Origin: Eleginops maclovinus
Taxonomy: Eukaryota > Chordata > Actinopteri > Perciformes > Eleginopidae
Assembly (NCBI RefSeq): GCF_036324505.1
Contig: NC_086368.1
Span: 18,589,878-18,653,877, forward strand
Length of the DNA: 64,000 nt
Reading direction: 5' to 3'
Shown here: positions 1 through 10,956 of the stretch, in pieces
How the letters are laid out: every line of letters starts with the position of its first letter
Position numbering within the stretch: the stretch's first letter is position 1
Notes under the pieces: model-generated
The model's database searches: none
What the model was told of the DNA's origin: nothing
Seen by the model: only the letters and a program-made list of their open reading frames with translations
Program-made: the position numbers and the translations under genes

Positions 1-313
1 TTCCAACGCGTTGGAATTCCACTCTCGAGATGATAAAGCGCGTGAGGCGCAACAGAGACGCACTGCACACAACGCTGTCTCTGCAGAAGCACAACCTGGC
101 CCTCCCAACAAATGCGGATTATGAGAAGTTGGCAAATCTAGAGAAACTGCTGGAGCCATGCAGGTATGGTCTACAAAGATAGTGTGTTCATGAATTGGCA
201 TACAAGTTTTTAAATGTCACTTTGTATGTAAGAAACACCTGCCCTTAAATGTGTAATCTGAGTTAAATGAATCTGTCACTAATAATTTTTTGCTCTGTGT
301 GTGTGTGTCTGTG

Positions 314-344
<31 letters not shown>

Positions 345-1154
345 AGGTACATCACTGAGCTCCTTGGTGGAGATAAGTATGTATCCTGCTCTGTGGTTCT
401 ACCTGCCCTGTGCCACCTCCAGCACGCGATGAACATCTCAGATGATGATCCTGCCTATATTGTGCGATTCAAGGCTGCCTTCATCAAGGACCTCAACCAG
501 CGGAGGGAGAAAATAAACCTGGAATGGCTTAAGGTATGTCAGAGTGACCAGAAGATAACTGCATTTTATGACCATAATAGACTGTAAAGCCAGATGAATA
601 AGTCATGAAGAAATATGGAGGTTGGATTTGGAAAGTGACATTTTCATCAATCAATAATTATTATTTTTTATTCATCAAAGGTGGCGACTGCTCTAGATCC
701 ACGATTTAAGGACCTCAAGTGCTTGCCCAGAGCAGAGAGGGAGCCAGTGTGGGCAAAGCTAAGTGCGTTGATGAAGGGAGAAGAACCTGCTGTGCAGCCA
801 CTCAGGGAGGAGAACCCTGAGCCACCCAAGAAGAAAACAGCCCTGCTACTGATGGGATCCGACTCAGAATCAGATGAGGAGACACCAGAAGACAGTACAG
901 TGGAGAGGTACAAGGTAGAGCCCAGTGCCAGTCTAGATCAGTGTCCACTGAAATGGTGGTCGGAGCACACTGCTGTCTATGGTAAGATGGCCCAAATTGC
1001 CCGTAAATACTTGGGGACCCCTGCCACAACTGTCCCATGCGAGAGACTTTTTTCTTTAGCAGGCCATATTGTGCAGAAGAGGAGAGCTTGTTTGTCACCA
1101 GAAAATGTGAACAAACTGGTCTGCCTGAGTGACTGGTGGAAGAAGGAGAAATAG
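1..1154 (+). CDS. hAT transposase, ZBED1-like, C-terminal part (5' end outside window)
   Basis: Three exons can be read: 3-163 (after an incomplete codon), 347-533 and 681-1154, with GT-AG junctions at 163/164, 346/347, 533/534 and 680/681. The spliced frame stays open to the TAG at 1152. The first exon has the TRWNST motif that precedes the third catalytic region of hAT transposases. The last exon reads ATALDPRFK, then an acidic linker, then the hAT C-terminal dimerisation block with VPCERLFSLAG and WWSEH. This is the ZBED1/ZBED4-like class, which either moves a hAT element or is a domesticated copy. The N-terminal BED finger and the first catalytic Asp lie upstream of the window. An AATAAA cluster follows at about 1230. 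I infer a transposon copy, not a host ZBED gene, because a hAT-like terminus follows at 1526. Confidence 0.82.
296..345 (+). repeat. GT/CTGT microsatellite in intron
   Basis: A (GT)n run passes into a (CTGT)n run and ends directly at the 3' splice site of the ZBED-like gene, so the polypyrimidine tract of that intron is the microsatellite itself. Confidence 0.9.
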
Positions 1155-1459
1155 AGCTTTGACTGACACAAAGCTACTGACTGTAAACAGTTCATTACAA
1201 CCTGTTATATAGGCCTACTGTTCAACTAAAAATAAACAGTTAATAAACACAAGTACATCTCATTGTCATTGATTTATTTTCATCACCAATTATCATAGAA
1301 CAGCTTTCTCAAGCAGTTTGTGATGCATTTTGGAAACTGGAGATGAGCCCCTGGTCTAATGCACCACCTGGCTTGAGAAACCCGTTCTCAAAGACTTACT
1401 TTTAGTCATTATTTGGGTAGCACACATATTCTGAATGCCTTCGGCAGAATTCAAATGAG

Positions 1460-1526
1460 CCATTTTAATCTAGATTAATTCCAAGATTAATCTAGATTAA
1501 AAAAATTAATCTATGCCCACCACTAG
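1460..1526 (+). repeat. probable right terminus of the ZBED-type hAT element
   Basis: TAATCTAGATTAA-type subterminal repeats lead to a terminus reading ...CTATGCCCACCACTAG. Its reverse complement starts CTAGTGGTGGGCATAG, a hAT-like inverted-repeat end. The matching left end would be outside the window, so the TSD cannot be checked. The stretch 1155-1459 holds the 3' UTR and nothing else I recognise. Confidence 0.4.
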
Positions 1527-1713
1527 TAAAGAGGCAAGCAACATTTATAGTTTCTATTTGACTAAACTACAGTTTTATGTATCTTGGCCTAGATCTTTAG
1601 GTTGTGGGAGGAAACCCACAGTACTCACAATCTACCAGACTATAACTGAGAAGAATTAGACAAGTACTGTTTTTTTAATCCAATGTGTGCATTACCTGAC
1701 TTAATTTCCAAAG

Positions 1714-2517
1714 AAATGGTGGAACTGCGAAAGGCCAAAGAGCTGAATGATCGTCTGGACCTTGAGATCAGAGCACTGAGGACTCGGGTACGCACTCTGG
1801 ATGCTGAGAAAAACTCTTTACAGCAGACGGTACGATTGGATTATGGTATTTTTTGAGAAACATAAAAGTGAAATAACCCTTAGTCAAGAATTGTTATTTT
1901 TGAGTGTAGGTAGCATATGCACTTTATACACTATGGACACTGCACTGCAAGTTTTTTTGTGGGCCACTTAAACATTTGTCATGTGCTCCGACCAACCAAC
2001 TCTGTGGTTGACCACACAGCTTTCCTGTTGACTCAAACTTCCGGATGGATAACATCACATCTTTCAAGTACAAATAATTACATTACACACAATAAGAGAC
2101 TGACGTACACAGTTTTATAATGTAATACGTTTATGTCTTGTGAAAGTGCTCTGTAACAAACTTCTAAAGGGACTAGAAAATAGTTAAATGTAGGCCCTGC
2201 TCTGAGACACATATTCGTTTTTTTGTGTTTTCTTTTTAAATAGTTTTAATTTTAAGTGTCCAACAAGTGTTTGCCACTGGTATAGATAAAGATATAATAC
2301 ACATTGGTGTAATAATTTTTATGAAATGCAAAGCTGATTAATCAATTTACAATAACAAATCTGTAAATAAACAAATCAAATTAAAAATTAAACGCAGCCC
2401 TACTTAACTGTATATCTGTCTCAGGTGGTGTCTCTGCAGAGGGAGGAGGAGCGGCTGGACTCAGCACTACAGGAGCAACAGCAGGGGCAGGTCAACCAGG
2501 GTAATGAGTTAGCTAAA
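1714..2517 (+). CDS. coiled-coil protein gene, upstream exon block (possibly CCDC30-like)
   Basis: Two exons with clean splice sites: 1714-1829 (donor GTACGA) and 2425-2517 (acceptor TCAG, donor GTAAGT). The first reads MVELRKAKELNDRLDLEIRA and on into LDAEKNSLQQT; the second is a 31-codon exon starting VVSLQREEERLDSALQE. Both are rich in heptad Leu, Glu, Lys and Gln with no Pro, so a coiled coil is expected. The frame is continuous (114 coding nt from the ATG at 1716, then 93 nt). Exons further 5' are probably missing, because 1716 need not be the start codon. The same gene continues at 15383 after a 12.2 kb transposon nest. The CCDC30 assignment rests on exon style and C-terminal wording recalled from that family and is uncertain. 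Confidence 0.6.
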
Positions 2518-2948
2518 GTAAGTCTCACTGTACAGAACTCTGGCTTTACATCTGAAACCAGTAGACTGTAATTCAGTATTTAAAAGCTAAAGATCTTAAT
2601 CCCTGTAATTTGCATGTATTAAAACTAACACACCAGTTGTCTCAGTTAGGAGAGCTAGTAAAGAGCAAACAGACCTGCAAAAATGTACAGGGGGAACTCA
2701 CATCTCACACAAGATGCTATAAAAAGAAGACACTGTGGTTGCACACAAATGTCATCAGATTCTAAACTAATGCACATTATCATGGATTGTTTGCGTGGCA
2801 AAGACTGATACACTTGAGCCCTATACCAGGGCTATTCAATTACAAATTCAGTTGGGCCAGATTTTATATCTACAAAATTCAGCTGCGCCAGACACATTTT
2901 AAACCAACACATTAGTATGAGGGGCCCCTAGGGACATTATTCAGAAAT

Positions 2949-3045
2949 ACCGTTCACACACACATGTGAAACACTCTCACACACACAACTGAAACCAAAA
3001 GCTCTCATAAACACATGTGAAAATCTCTCACACACACATATGAAA
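2949..3045 (-). repeat. left minisatellite arm of the large element
   Basis: Degenerate repeats of TCACACACACATGTGAAA(A), the reverse complement of the large array at 14160-14845. They also include the variant ACAACTGAAACCAAAAGC, whose complement occurs three times in the right array. Confidence 0.75.
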
Positions 3046-3963
3046 TGGTGAGGACACCGTGGACGGTCACCTAGCATCGCTCTTCCCATCCCGCAGCGGG
3101 CAGCGGCCAGCGGCCAGGTACAGCTCCTCTTAGGAGAGATTGTGCACCACGTTATCAAGCACAACATTGATTTGGCACATGGACATCTGGCACGAGGAAA
3201 ACAAGGTAATTATAAATATCCGGAGTTTGAAATTATCTTTATATATAGCATGAACACCGTTTCCACTGCTAACAGACTGTCATCCAATGTAATTATTCAA
3301 TAGTCCGTAACATTATATTATAGAGTCTTTATAATCCGTTTTCACTTCATAAACGAAAAAAACAAACCATTTTGAGTGTTTTGGTTTGATGTCATTTTAA
3401 TTTTTCAACTTTTGCTTGCGTATTGGAGACAAAACTTGACTGAAGTTAATAAAAATGATATGTGAGATAACTTTACTGCCAGGAGAACCAGGCTATTAGC
3501 TCCAGAGTAAGCGGAAGTTAGCTAGCTAGTGTGCTAAATAAAGTTATATTATTTTAGTTCAGTGGCATTAATTAATAATGTGGAAACTGTTATTTCCTTC
3601 CCAAACGAAGAGCATTGTCGGTTTTATCATTATTATTAATAAGAATAATAGTAATAACATTACAATTGTTATCATGCGCGTCGCCACAATATGGTATTTC
3701 CACCCTTGAAAAAAAGTCGTTTGGACCCCCCCACATTTGCCATCAAAAATATGAGTGCATGACTGCTATAATAGTCCAGCGTTCTTTCCATTGCTTCACA
3801 AACAAATCCGCTCCACTTTATCAGTAGGGGATTACCCATATCAACAGAAATCCACTCCGCGTTTGTTTTTTTTAACAAACAGCAGCAGCAGCAGCATCAC
3901 GCGCGCGGCACGCTGCGTGATGCGCATATTCAAAACATTCACTGTTGAGAATCGGATCACGAG
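3046..3963 (+). other. mostly anonymous sequence; one weak candidate exon at 3126-3206
   Basis: Between the left repeat arm and the ZMYM-like fragment I recognise no gene. A stretch ending at the donor-like AAG|GTAATT near 3206 reads GEIVHHVIKHNIDLAHGHL in one frame, with an upstream acceptor-like CTCTTAG. It could be a small exon of a transposon gene but has no family I recognise. A GC-rich patch at about 3060-3115 contains a repeated CAGCGG unit. Confidence 0.25.
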
Positions 3964-3984
3964 ATGGACATACGGAAGAGGAAA
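3964..3984 (+). other. possible first coding exon (MDIRKRK) of the ZMYM-like gene
   Basis: An ATG followed by GACATACGGAAGAGGAAA runs directly into a consensus donor GTAAGT. Short basic MDIR-type N-termini are common for ZMYM1/TTF-type hAT transposases, and the next recognisable exon is 380 bp downstream on the same strand. It is very short, so this is only suggestive. Confidence 0.3.
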
Positions 3985-4100
3985 GTAAGTCTGAGTTTTC
4001 CCTTGAGTGGCCAAACAGCTAAATTGCATTCTTCCATGGTCAAACACAGCCAGCTTTTCTAATAAGAATGTTAGCACCCTTATGAGACATTCTCTGTCTA

Positions 4101-4200
4101 TATTAGCAATATAATTAGCATACTAGCTAGCAATATTAGCAATATAATTAGCATACTAGCTAGCAATATTAGCAATATAATTAGCATACTAGCTAGTCAG
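4101..4200 (+). repeat. ~42-bp tandem repeat, about 2.5 copies
   Basis: The unit AGCAATATTAGCAATATAAT followed by TAGCATACTAGCT repeats nearly perfectly. Confidence 0.85.
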
Positions 4201-4269
4201 TCACAAAGATCCTTCAGCGCAGCGCCCACCCACTGCACGTTGGAATCAACCAAATATAAGCTAGATCAG

Positions 4270-4270
<1 letters not shown>

Positions 4271-4327
<57 letters not shown>
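4271..4327 (+). repeat. (TA)n microsatellite
   Basis: A pure TA run of about 55 bp lies immediately upstream of the ZMYM-like exon. Confidence 0.95.
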
Positions 4328-4329
<2 letters not shown>

Positions 4330-4363
4330 CACTAGCAGTTTTGTTTTATGTCTACGCTATGTA

Positions 4364-4810
4364 GATAGTGATTTGCTACCTCATGAGGACTTTGTAGGCC
4401 TCTATCAAGTCTCCTCAACAACAGGGAAAGAGTTGGCTCGGATGGCAACTGATGTCCTCCTTCGATTGAACCTGCCCTTATCCTGCCTTCGCGGGCAGAG
4501 CTATGATGGGGCAGCCAATATGGCAGGTGGAGCTAAAGGCGTTCAGGCAGTCATAAAGGAAACACAGCCTCTTGCTCTCTACGTTCATTGTGGTCCTCAT
4601 TGCATTAATCTGGTGACTCAGACAGCCTGTAGCACAAGCACTATTGTGTCTGATGCGCTGGATTTAGTACACAAACTTGGCAACCTGTACCATCTATCTG
4701 GGAAATATAAGACAATATTTAAGGAGGTTGCCCAGTCGGAAGAACGGAGTTTCAGAACTCTGAGGCCCCTCTGCCCCACATTATTGCCAGTATGGAGTGT
4801 CCAATGTGAG
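4364..4810 (+). pseudogene. ZMYM1-like (DUF4371-type) hAT transposase fragment
   Basis: The exon opens after CTATGTAG and reads DSDLLPHEDFVGLYQV, then RGQSYDGAANMAGG and YVHCGPHCINLVTQ, the middle part of the RNase-H-like core of ZMYM1/TTF-type hAT transposases. The second catalytic Asp is in SYDGAANM. At the position where the family has a conserved arginine and tryptophan after LRPLCPT, the frame degenerates and stops at about 4808. The N-terminal zinc finger, the first Asp and the C-terminal dimerisation region are absent. It lies on the same strand as, and 320 bp upstream of, the HECT-like gene. Whether the two were ever one gene is unknown. It could also be the relic of a separate hAT insertion. 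Confidence 0.65.
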
Positions 4811-5126
4811 TAGCCCACACAGACTGCGAGCGTGAGAGATCAGGATAACTAATAAGGATTTCATCTGATAATTGACCTTTAAATTATTGTGACGTACACA
4901 TTGAGGATTATTTGGATGCTTGCAATGACGAAAAAAGGAATAATACTAAAATGTGTAACTTTACTGTCTTTTTGATCATTTTTGTTTTTATAGTGCAGAA
5001 AAGGTCCCGAGTCAGGAGATACTGCTGGAACTCTAGTCCTCTAGTGTCTGGGTTTTTTACTAATAAGTTATAAGCATAACAAGTAGCCCCCATAACAAGC
5101 CAACCTGCTGCTCCTTGTGATGCTAG

Positions 5127-6146
5127 GTATCTGAAAGTACCACGGTTGAGGAGCTTGAGGAGTCAAAGGCACCTCTACTTGAGTACCTGGCTAATGCAGG
5201 ATGTCTAAGGCCTGTGCAGTCAATCAGGGACAGCTGCTGGTACAGGACATAGTGATGTTTCAGGTTGTCCACAGGGTCCAAGGTCCATTTCAAAGGTATT
5301 CAGTGTTGGTTATTTCGTCAGGTTCGTCAGAATAGGAATCAGAATTTGAATTATAGACCAACATGTTGTAGGATTAACTTCACTAAAACTAAAAACTATT
5401 ATTTGTGTATACAAGTAAGTCACAAATTGACAATTCATAAGTGAATTAGGAACCCTATTTAAATTATGCAAAATTAGTAAAATGTTTCCATGTACTTTGT
5501 ACAGATTCTGTGAAGGTCTGAAGACTCTTGGGGTTCTTGAAAAAATCAGGAGACATCCTGACAGCTTTAAGCCCCTGTTTTGCTATGAGGCAAGTCTTCT
5601 CACTGCTGACCAGATTGACAATCTCTTCAGCATTCGACTCTCTCCAGAAGGGAGCAACAAGAGAACTGCAGAAGAGATGGTTGTAATCTTCTGGAGAGAC
5701 TATCTCCAGGAAGAAGGTAATTGATAGTTTATACTACTCGTAAAATGATGCATCTATTTATATTTTTACTTTAAAAATAGTTGTTCCTACAAAAAATACA
5801 TGCCATCATCAGCTAATGATAATAACTCACGAGATGTTTAATAAACATGTTAATTAGACCAACTTCCACTTAAATTGTTTTTCTGTTTTTTTGTATAGAA
5901 GAAGAAGGGCCATCCAAACTACAAAAAATATTGGCCTTCGCAACAGGACCATCTGTGGTGCCACCCATCGGCTTTTCCCCAACACCTTCTGTGGAGTTCA
6001 TTCACAAGGGAGAGGACGACTATGCCTTTACACCATTGTTACCTATGGCCAACTGCATCAGGTTGCCGCTACATGTGTCATACGAAGTCTTTAAAGACAA
6101 GTTTGACTTTGCTTTAGGGAACACTCATGGGTTTGGCAGGTCATGA
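5127..6146 (+). pseudogene. HECT E3 ubiquitin-ligase-like gene, G2E3-related, 3' exons with one frameshift
   Basis: Three exons with good splice sites: 5127-5295, 5505-5716 and 5899-6146 (TGA). They translate to ANAGCLRP, then VMFQVVHRVQGPF, CEGLKTLGVLEKIRRHP, LSPEGSNKRTAEEM and TGPSVVPPIGFSPTP, and end in GNTHGFGRS. This is the C-terminal HECT-like region of the G2E3-related proteins abundant in fish genomes, where a HECT domain would pass ubiquitin to a substrate. The catalytic HECT cysteine region is hard to place here: TANCIRLPL in the last exon (Cys near 6056) is the best candidate. Exon 1 changes frame near 5228, so it is broken there unless the assembly is wrong; the two later exons are clean. 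The stop codon is only 5 bp before the MITE inserted at 6152. Confidence 0.65.
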
Positions 6147-6179
6147 ACATACAGTGGTGGAAATAAGTTTTCAACGTGT

Positions 6180-6469
6180 TGTGGAGATCGTATTGAAACG
6201 CAGGAGACGTTCATTACAGTTGAGCACACGAATGCGTGTCTCGTTTAATCACACAGTAAAAGTTAACAAAACAAGATGGCGCTGTCCTGTAAACCAACAA
6301 GCATGGGGCTCCACGTCATCGTAAACACAGATTAATTGAAGGGACCACGATCCCTTTTTACAGTCGTACTTTCAAGCATAAACCAACGGTCATACTTACA
6401 GGCATGAAACAACAGTGTGTAGAACCACACTTAAGAAGGAGGTGAATTATGTATATTACATTCACTACA
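6180..6469 (-). repeat. gypsy 3' LTR
   Basis: A 290-bp copy matching 10339-10628. One visible difference is ...GAGACGTTCATT here against ...GAGACATTCATT in the other copy. Confidence 0.9.
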
Positions 6470-6516
6470 CACGTCCCCCCAGAATTCACCATATAAGAAG
6501 AAAAACAAAAAAACAG

Positions 6517-9500
6517 TCATCGGTGAGGTGGTCGTATTAAACGGCCACAACGGCTGTGCCGTACAGGAGGCAGAGGAGGCACTACTGCGGCAGGCGTCTC
6601 ACCATGACACGGGTGTGGGGCATGCAGTGTGGGGGTTTTGGGAGGGAGGGGAGCAGGGGGTGGGGGCAGACCTGGAGGTCGCCCGCGTCTTGAGGGCTGG
6701 GCCAATTCAATGGGCCTAGCCACATCCAAATGAGCGGGTTTGAGGCGGTCAACAGAGAGTCGCTCCGGTTTGCCACCCATGTCCACCACAAAATGTTTAT
6801 CCCCTGTCTCCAACACACGGAATGGACCTTCGTAGGGCGGGCGTAGCGGTCCCCTGTGGGCATCGTGGCGAATGAAAACATAATCAACCGTCTGAAGCCC
6901 AGCGGGGATGTGCGACTGAGGGAGGCCGTGACGGGAAGTAGGGATAGGAGCGAAAAGCCTCGCATTGTCCAGTAGCGTGGCTCGCTGGAGAGTTGCAGAC
7001 CAAGGGGCAGTGGTGCTAGGGACAAAATCCCCTGGAACCCGCAGCGGCTGGCCATAAACAAGCTCTGCGGATGAGGACTGTAGGTCCTCCTTTGGTGCAG
7101 TTCTGATGCCCAGCATTACCCACGGGAGCTTGTCGACCCAGTTGCAGTCTTTGAGGCTGGCACGAAGAGCAGCCTTCATCGACCTATGAAATCGCTCACA
7201 GAGTCCGTTCGCCTGCGGGTGATATGCAGTAGTGCGGTGGAGTTTCACTCCTAGGCTCTGGGCAACAGCGTTCCACAGCTCAGACGTAAACTGCGCGCCC
7301 CGGTCAGAGGATATGTCTGATGGAGTGCCGAAACGGGCAACCCAGGTGCCGATAAATGCACGTGTCATCTCCACAGATGCCAGTGATGTCAGTGGCACAG
7401 CCTCAGGCCACGGGTGGTCCTGTCAACCATGGTCAACAGGTAGGTGAAACCCTGAGAGGAGGGCAGAGGGCCGACCAGATCAATGTTAACATGGTCAAAC
7501 CGTCTCTCTGGCACTGGGAACAACTCTAACGGGGCTTTAGTGTGGCGGTGTACTTGGGCCCGTTGGCACTCAACACAGGTGTTAGCCCAGTCCCGAACGT
7601 CCTTCTTGAGGCCGTGCCAAACAAATTTTGCCGCAACCAGCCTCTGTGACGCTTTAGAACCAGGGTGGGAGAGACCATGGACGGCATCAAAAACTTGTCG
7701 TCGCCAAGCCATGGGAATGATTGGCCGAGGGGAGCCTGTGGAGACGTCACACAGGAGCGTGGTGCTGGTATCGCCAAAAACCACATCCTCCATCATCAGC
7801 CCAGTAGTTGAGCTCTTAAGGTGTTGCACGTCTGGGTCTGTGGTCTGGTCCGCTGCCATTCGGCTGTAATCCAAACCAGGTGGACTGCCCCTGCCACAGC
7901 CCGTGACAGGCAGTCAGCCACCTGGTTGTCCTTACCTGCAACGTGCTGTAAATCCGTGGTGAACTCGGAAATGTAGCACAGATGACGTTGCTGGCGGGCG
8001 GACCACGGCTCAGCCACCTTGGCCATGCCGAAAGTCAGCGGCTTGTGGTCGACAAAAGCGGTGAAGTGTCGCCCTTCCAGCAGGGAACGAAAGTGTCTGA
8101 TGGCGAGGTAGAGGCCAAGCAGCTCCCGGTCGAAGGTGCTGTACTTCCGTTCACTGGGGCGCAACTGACGGCTGAAGAAAGCAAGCGGCTGCCAGGCCCC
8201 GCCTACCCACTGCTCGTAGACGGCACCGACAGCGTAGTCTGAGGCGTCCGAGGTGATGGCGATGGAGGCTGAGGGAGAAGGATGTGCCAGCATGGCGGCG
8301 TTCGCCAGGGCTGTCTTTGTGTCAGCAAAAGCTTTGACCTTGCTTTCAGTCCAGTCTACACCGTGCTTGGGCTTACCTTTCAAGGCCTCGTGCAAGGGCC
8401 GCATGAACTGGGCGGCTCGAGGAATGAACCGGTGGTAAAAATTCACCATGCCCAGGAACTCCTGCAGGGCCTTGACAGTGAGCGGGCGTGGAAACTGTGT
8501 CACCGCCTCCACCTTTGATGGGAGAGGGACTGCACCATCCTTGGTGACTCTGTGTACCAGGAAATCGATGGTGGAGAGACCGAATTGGCACTTGGCGGGG
8601 TTAACAATTAGCCCATGTTGGCTGAGGCGCTCAAAAAGTGTTCTGAGGTGCGCCAGATGCTGAGCTTTGGACGTGCTTGCTACCAGGATGTCGTCCAAGT
8701 ACACAAAAAGAAAAGGCAGATCTCGTAGGACAGAGTCCATGAGGCGTTGAAAAGATTGAGCAGCATTTTTAAGGCCGAACGGCATTCTCAAAAACTCAAA
8801 CAGGCCAAATGGCGTGATAACTGCTGTTTTGGGAATGTCCAGTGAGTGTACCGGCACCTGATGATAACCCCGGACGAGGTCAACCTTGGAAAAAATCATC
8901 ATACCAGCCAGGTGTGATGAAAAATCCTGTATGTTCGGGACTGGGTATCGGTCAGGTGTCGTTGCCTCATTAAGCCGCCGGTAGTCGCCACACGGGCGCC
9001 AGCCGCCACTGGGTTTGGGGACGATGTGGAGGGGTGACGCCCACGGGCTGTCGGATCGGCGGACTATGCCCAGGTGCTCCATGTTAGCAAACTCAGCCTT
9101 TGCAACGGCAAGCTTTGTCGGGTCGAGGCGCCGAGCACGGGCGTAAACGGGTGGACCAGTAGTGGCGAGATGGTGCTCCACACCATGCTTCACGGCAGAC
9201 GCCGAGAAAGTGGGCTGAGTGAGGGCCGGGAAACCAGCCAGTAGACGTTGGAAGTCATCTGAGGATGAGAGCATGCTAGACAGTTGTATGGAGTCAGCCC
9301 CGCTAAGCGTGCACGTATATGAACAAAACGTGACAGCGTCAATCAAACGGCAGTTCTTGACATCCACTAACAGTCCGTGTGCACACAAAAAATCGGCACC
9401 AAGGAGGGGAAAAGCAATGTTGGCTGTAACAAAATCCCAGCCAAACCGATGCCCTCCGAAACACAACTCAACATATCTCTTTCCATATGTGCGGATGGGG

Positions 9501-10276
9501 GTCCCATTAGCAGTTTCCATAGGGGGGCCATGGCTGTCGGTCGCAATGTCCAAACGGGATGCAGGCAGGACGCTCCTCTGTGCTCCCGTGTCGCACAGGA
9601 AACGTCGTCCGGAGATGCTGTCACGGATGAAAAGCAGCCTGCCTACGCGGCCAACGCTCATGGCCACTACTGAGCGCCGGCCCTGGCGTTTCCCGACCCG
9701 CCGACGAGAAGATGTTGCAGCAATGAGTGCGGAATCGTCCTGTGGCACAGGAACGACGTGCGCGGGAAGGAGCGCCGCCATGACACAGTGCCCTTGACTC
9801 GCCAGGAAAAATTTATCAGCCTCTTCAGTCAGTCTCCGACAATCAGTGATTGTGGTGTTTGCTAATGCACCTCTGACTTGGGAAGGCAGCTGACGCAGAA
9901 AAAGTTGCATGAAAAGAAAATCGGGTCTGTGCTCACCTAGGAGATCCAGCATACGGTCCATGAGCTCAGACGGTTTGCTGTCACCCAGTCCCTGAAGGGA
10001 GAAAAGCCTGCTGGCTCTCTCAGCATCTGACAGTTCAAAAGTTTTCAACAGGTGGGCTTTAAGTGTTGCATACTTTTCAGCTGCGGGAGGATTTTTAAGG
10101 AGGCTCACCACTCTGGATGCTGTTGAATTTCCAAGAGCTGATACAACGTAGTAGTAACGTGTAGTATCAACGGGGATTTCACGCAACGCGAACTGCGCTT
10201 CAGTCTGGGCAAACCATGCTGACGCAGATGATTCCCAGAATTCGGGGAGTTTGAGGGTAACAGCGTTCACCGTCAT
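6517..10276 (-). pseudogene. gypsy Gag-Pol, frameshifted
   Basis: Transcription runs from 10276 ([18 protein letters not shown], a Gag start of the type found in many animal gypsy elements) down to 6517. In order: Gag; aspartic protease with CDTGAQRSV; reverse transcriptase with [10 protein letters not shown] and YLDDILVA; RNase H starting [12 protein letters not shown]; integrase zinc finger with the pattern HGLSHPG...CVECQRAQ; DDE core with NIDLVGPLP, SDRGAQFTSE and HRSMKAALR; and a basic, proline-rich C-terminus. The frame changes between RNase H and integrase (about 7800-7870) and again inside the DDE core (about 7390-7400), so no full polyprotein can be made. The usual Gag CCHC knuckle is not visible between SALIAATSS and the protease. 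I left the breaks as they are. Confidence 0.88.
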
Positions 10277-10338
10277 TTTCGTGTCGTGTCGTGTTGTGTC
10301 TCTGGATACGTCCAGCAAACAAACGTCAGGGTCACCAG

Positions 10339-10628
10339 TGTGGAGATCGTATTGAAACGCAGGAGACATTCATTACAGTTGAGCACACGAATGCGTGTCT
10401 CGTTTAATCACACAGTAAAAGTTAACAAAACAAGATGGCGCTGTCCTGTAAACCAACAAGCATGGGGCTCCACGTCATCGTAAACACAGATTAATTAAAG
10501 GGACCACGATCCCTTTTTACAGTCGTACTTTCAAGCATAAACCAACGGTCATACTTACAGGTATGAAACAACAGTGTGTAGAACCACACTTAAGAAGGAG
10601 GTGAATTATGTATATTACATTCACTACA
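10339..10628 (-). repeat. gypsy 5' LTR
   Basis: Partner of the LTR at 6180-6469; same length and termini. Confidence 0.9.
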
Positions 10629-10956
10629 ATGTCAACATTTCTTTCTTTAAATGTTTTAATATTTTTCTGATGCAGCTATTCATTTGAGATTTATACCACA
10701 TATTGGAATTGACTCAATAAAAGTCAATAAGTAAAGCTCCACAGGTAAAGACATTTACATGTGTGTTTAATACTTTTTCCTGTGTTATTTCACTTTGTTA
10801 AACACTTTTTATGGAATGGAATGTTACGTTTCCTTTACCTGTGTAGTTTTATTAAGTCAATACCAATATCTGGTTCAAATTTCAAAGGAATAGCTACATC
10901 GGAAATATGTTTAATGAAAAATATGTTGATGAGTTGAATACTTATTTCCCCCACTG

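Larger units (their letters stand above)
6180..10628 (-). mobile_element. Ty3/gypsy LTR retrotransposon with 290-bp LTRs
   Basis: The two LTRs are 6180-6469 and 10339-10628, beginning TGTAGTGAATG and ending CGATCTCCACA in element orientation. They differ at only a few positions. The sequence after the 5' LTR, TGGTGACCCTGACG, is a plausible primer-binding site. A G-rich polypurine tract complementary to GTCCCCCCAGAATTC precedes the 3' LTR near 6473-6488. Flanks gtgt/atgt give at best an imperfect 4-bp target duplication. The coding region is broken in at least two places. Confidence 0.88.
6152..10956. mobile_element. Tc1-like MITE split by a gypsy retrotransposon
   Basis: The left terminus CAGTGGTGGAAATAAGTTTT at 6152 matches the inverted right terminus AATACTTATTTCCCCCACTG ending at 10956. 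The left end is preceded by TA, as expected for Tc1/mariner insertion, but the right end is followed by CA, so the duplication is imperfect. Without the gypsy insert the element is only about 355 bp and has no transposase. The unique part, 10629-10956, is AT-rich with an internal partial palindrome around ACTCAATAAAAGTC. Confidence 0.6.

Noticed and set aside
267..587. Open frame rich in Cys/Val/Leu
   Set aside because: Its first half is the translated GT/CTGT microsatellite; the real exon begins at 347 in the ZBED-like gene.
4364..6146. Single fused ZMYM-HECT gene
   Set aside because: Same strand and close, but the ZMYM-like frame ends without a donor and I know no such family; treated as separate.
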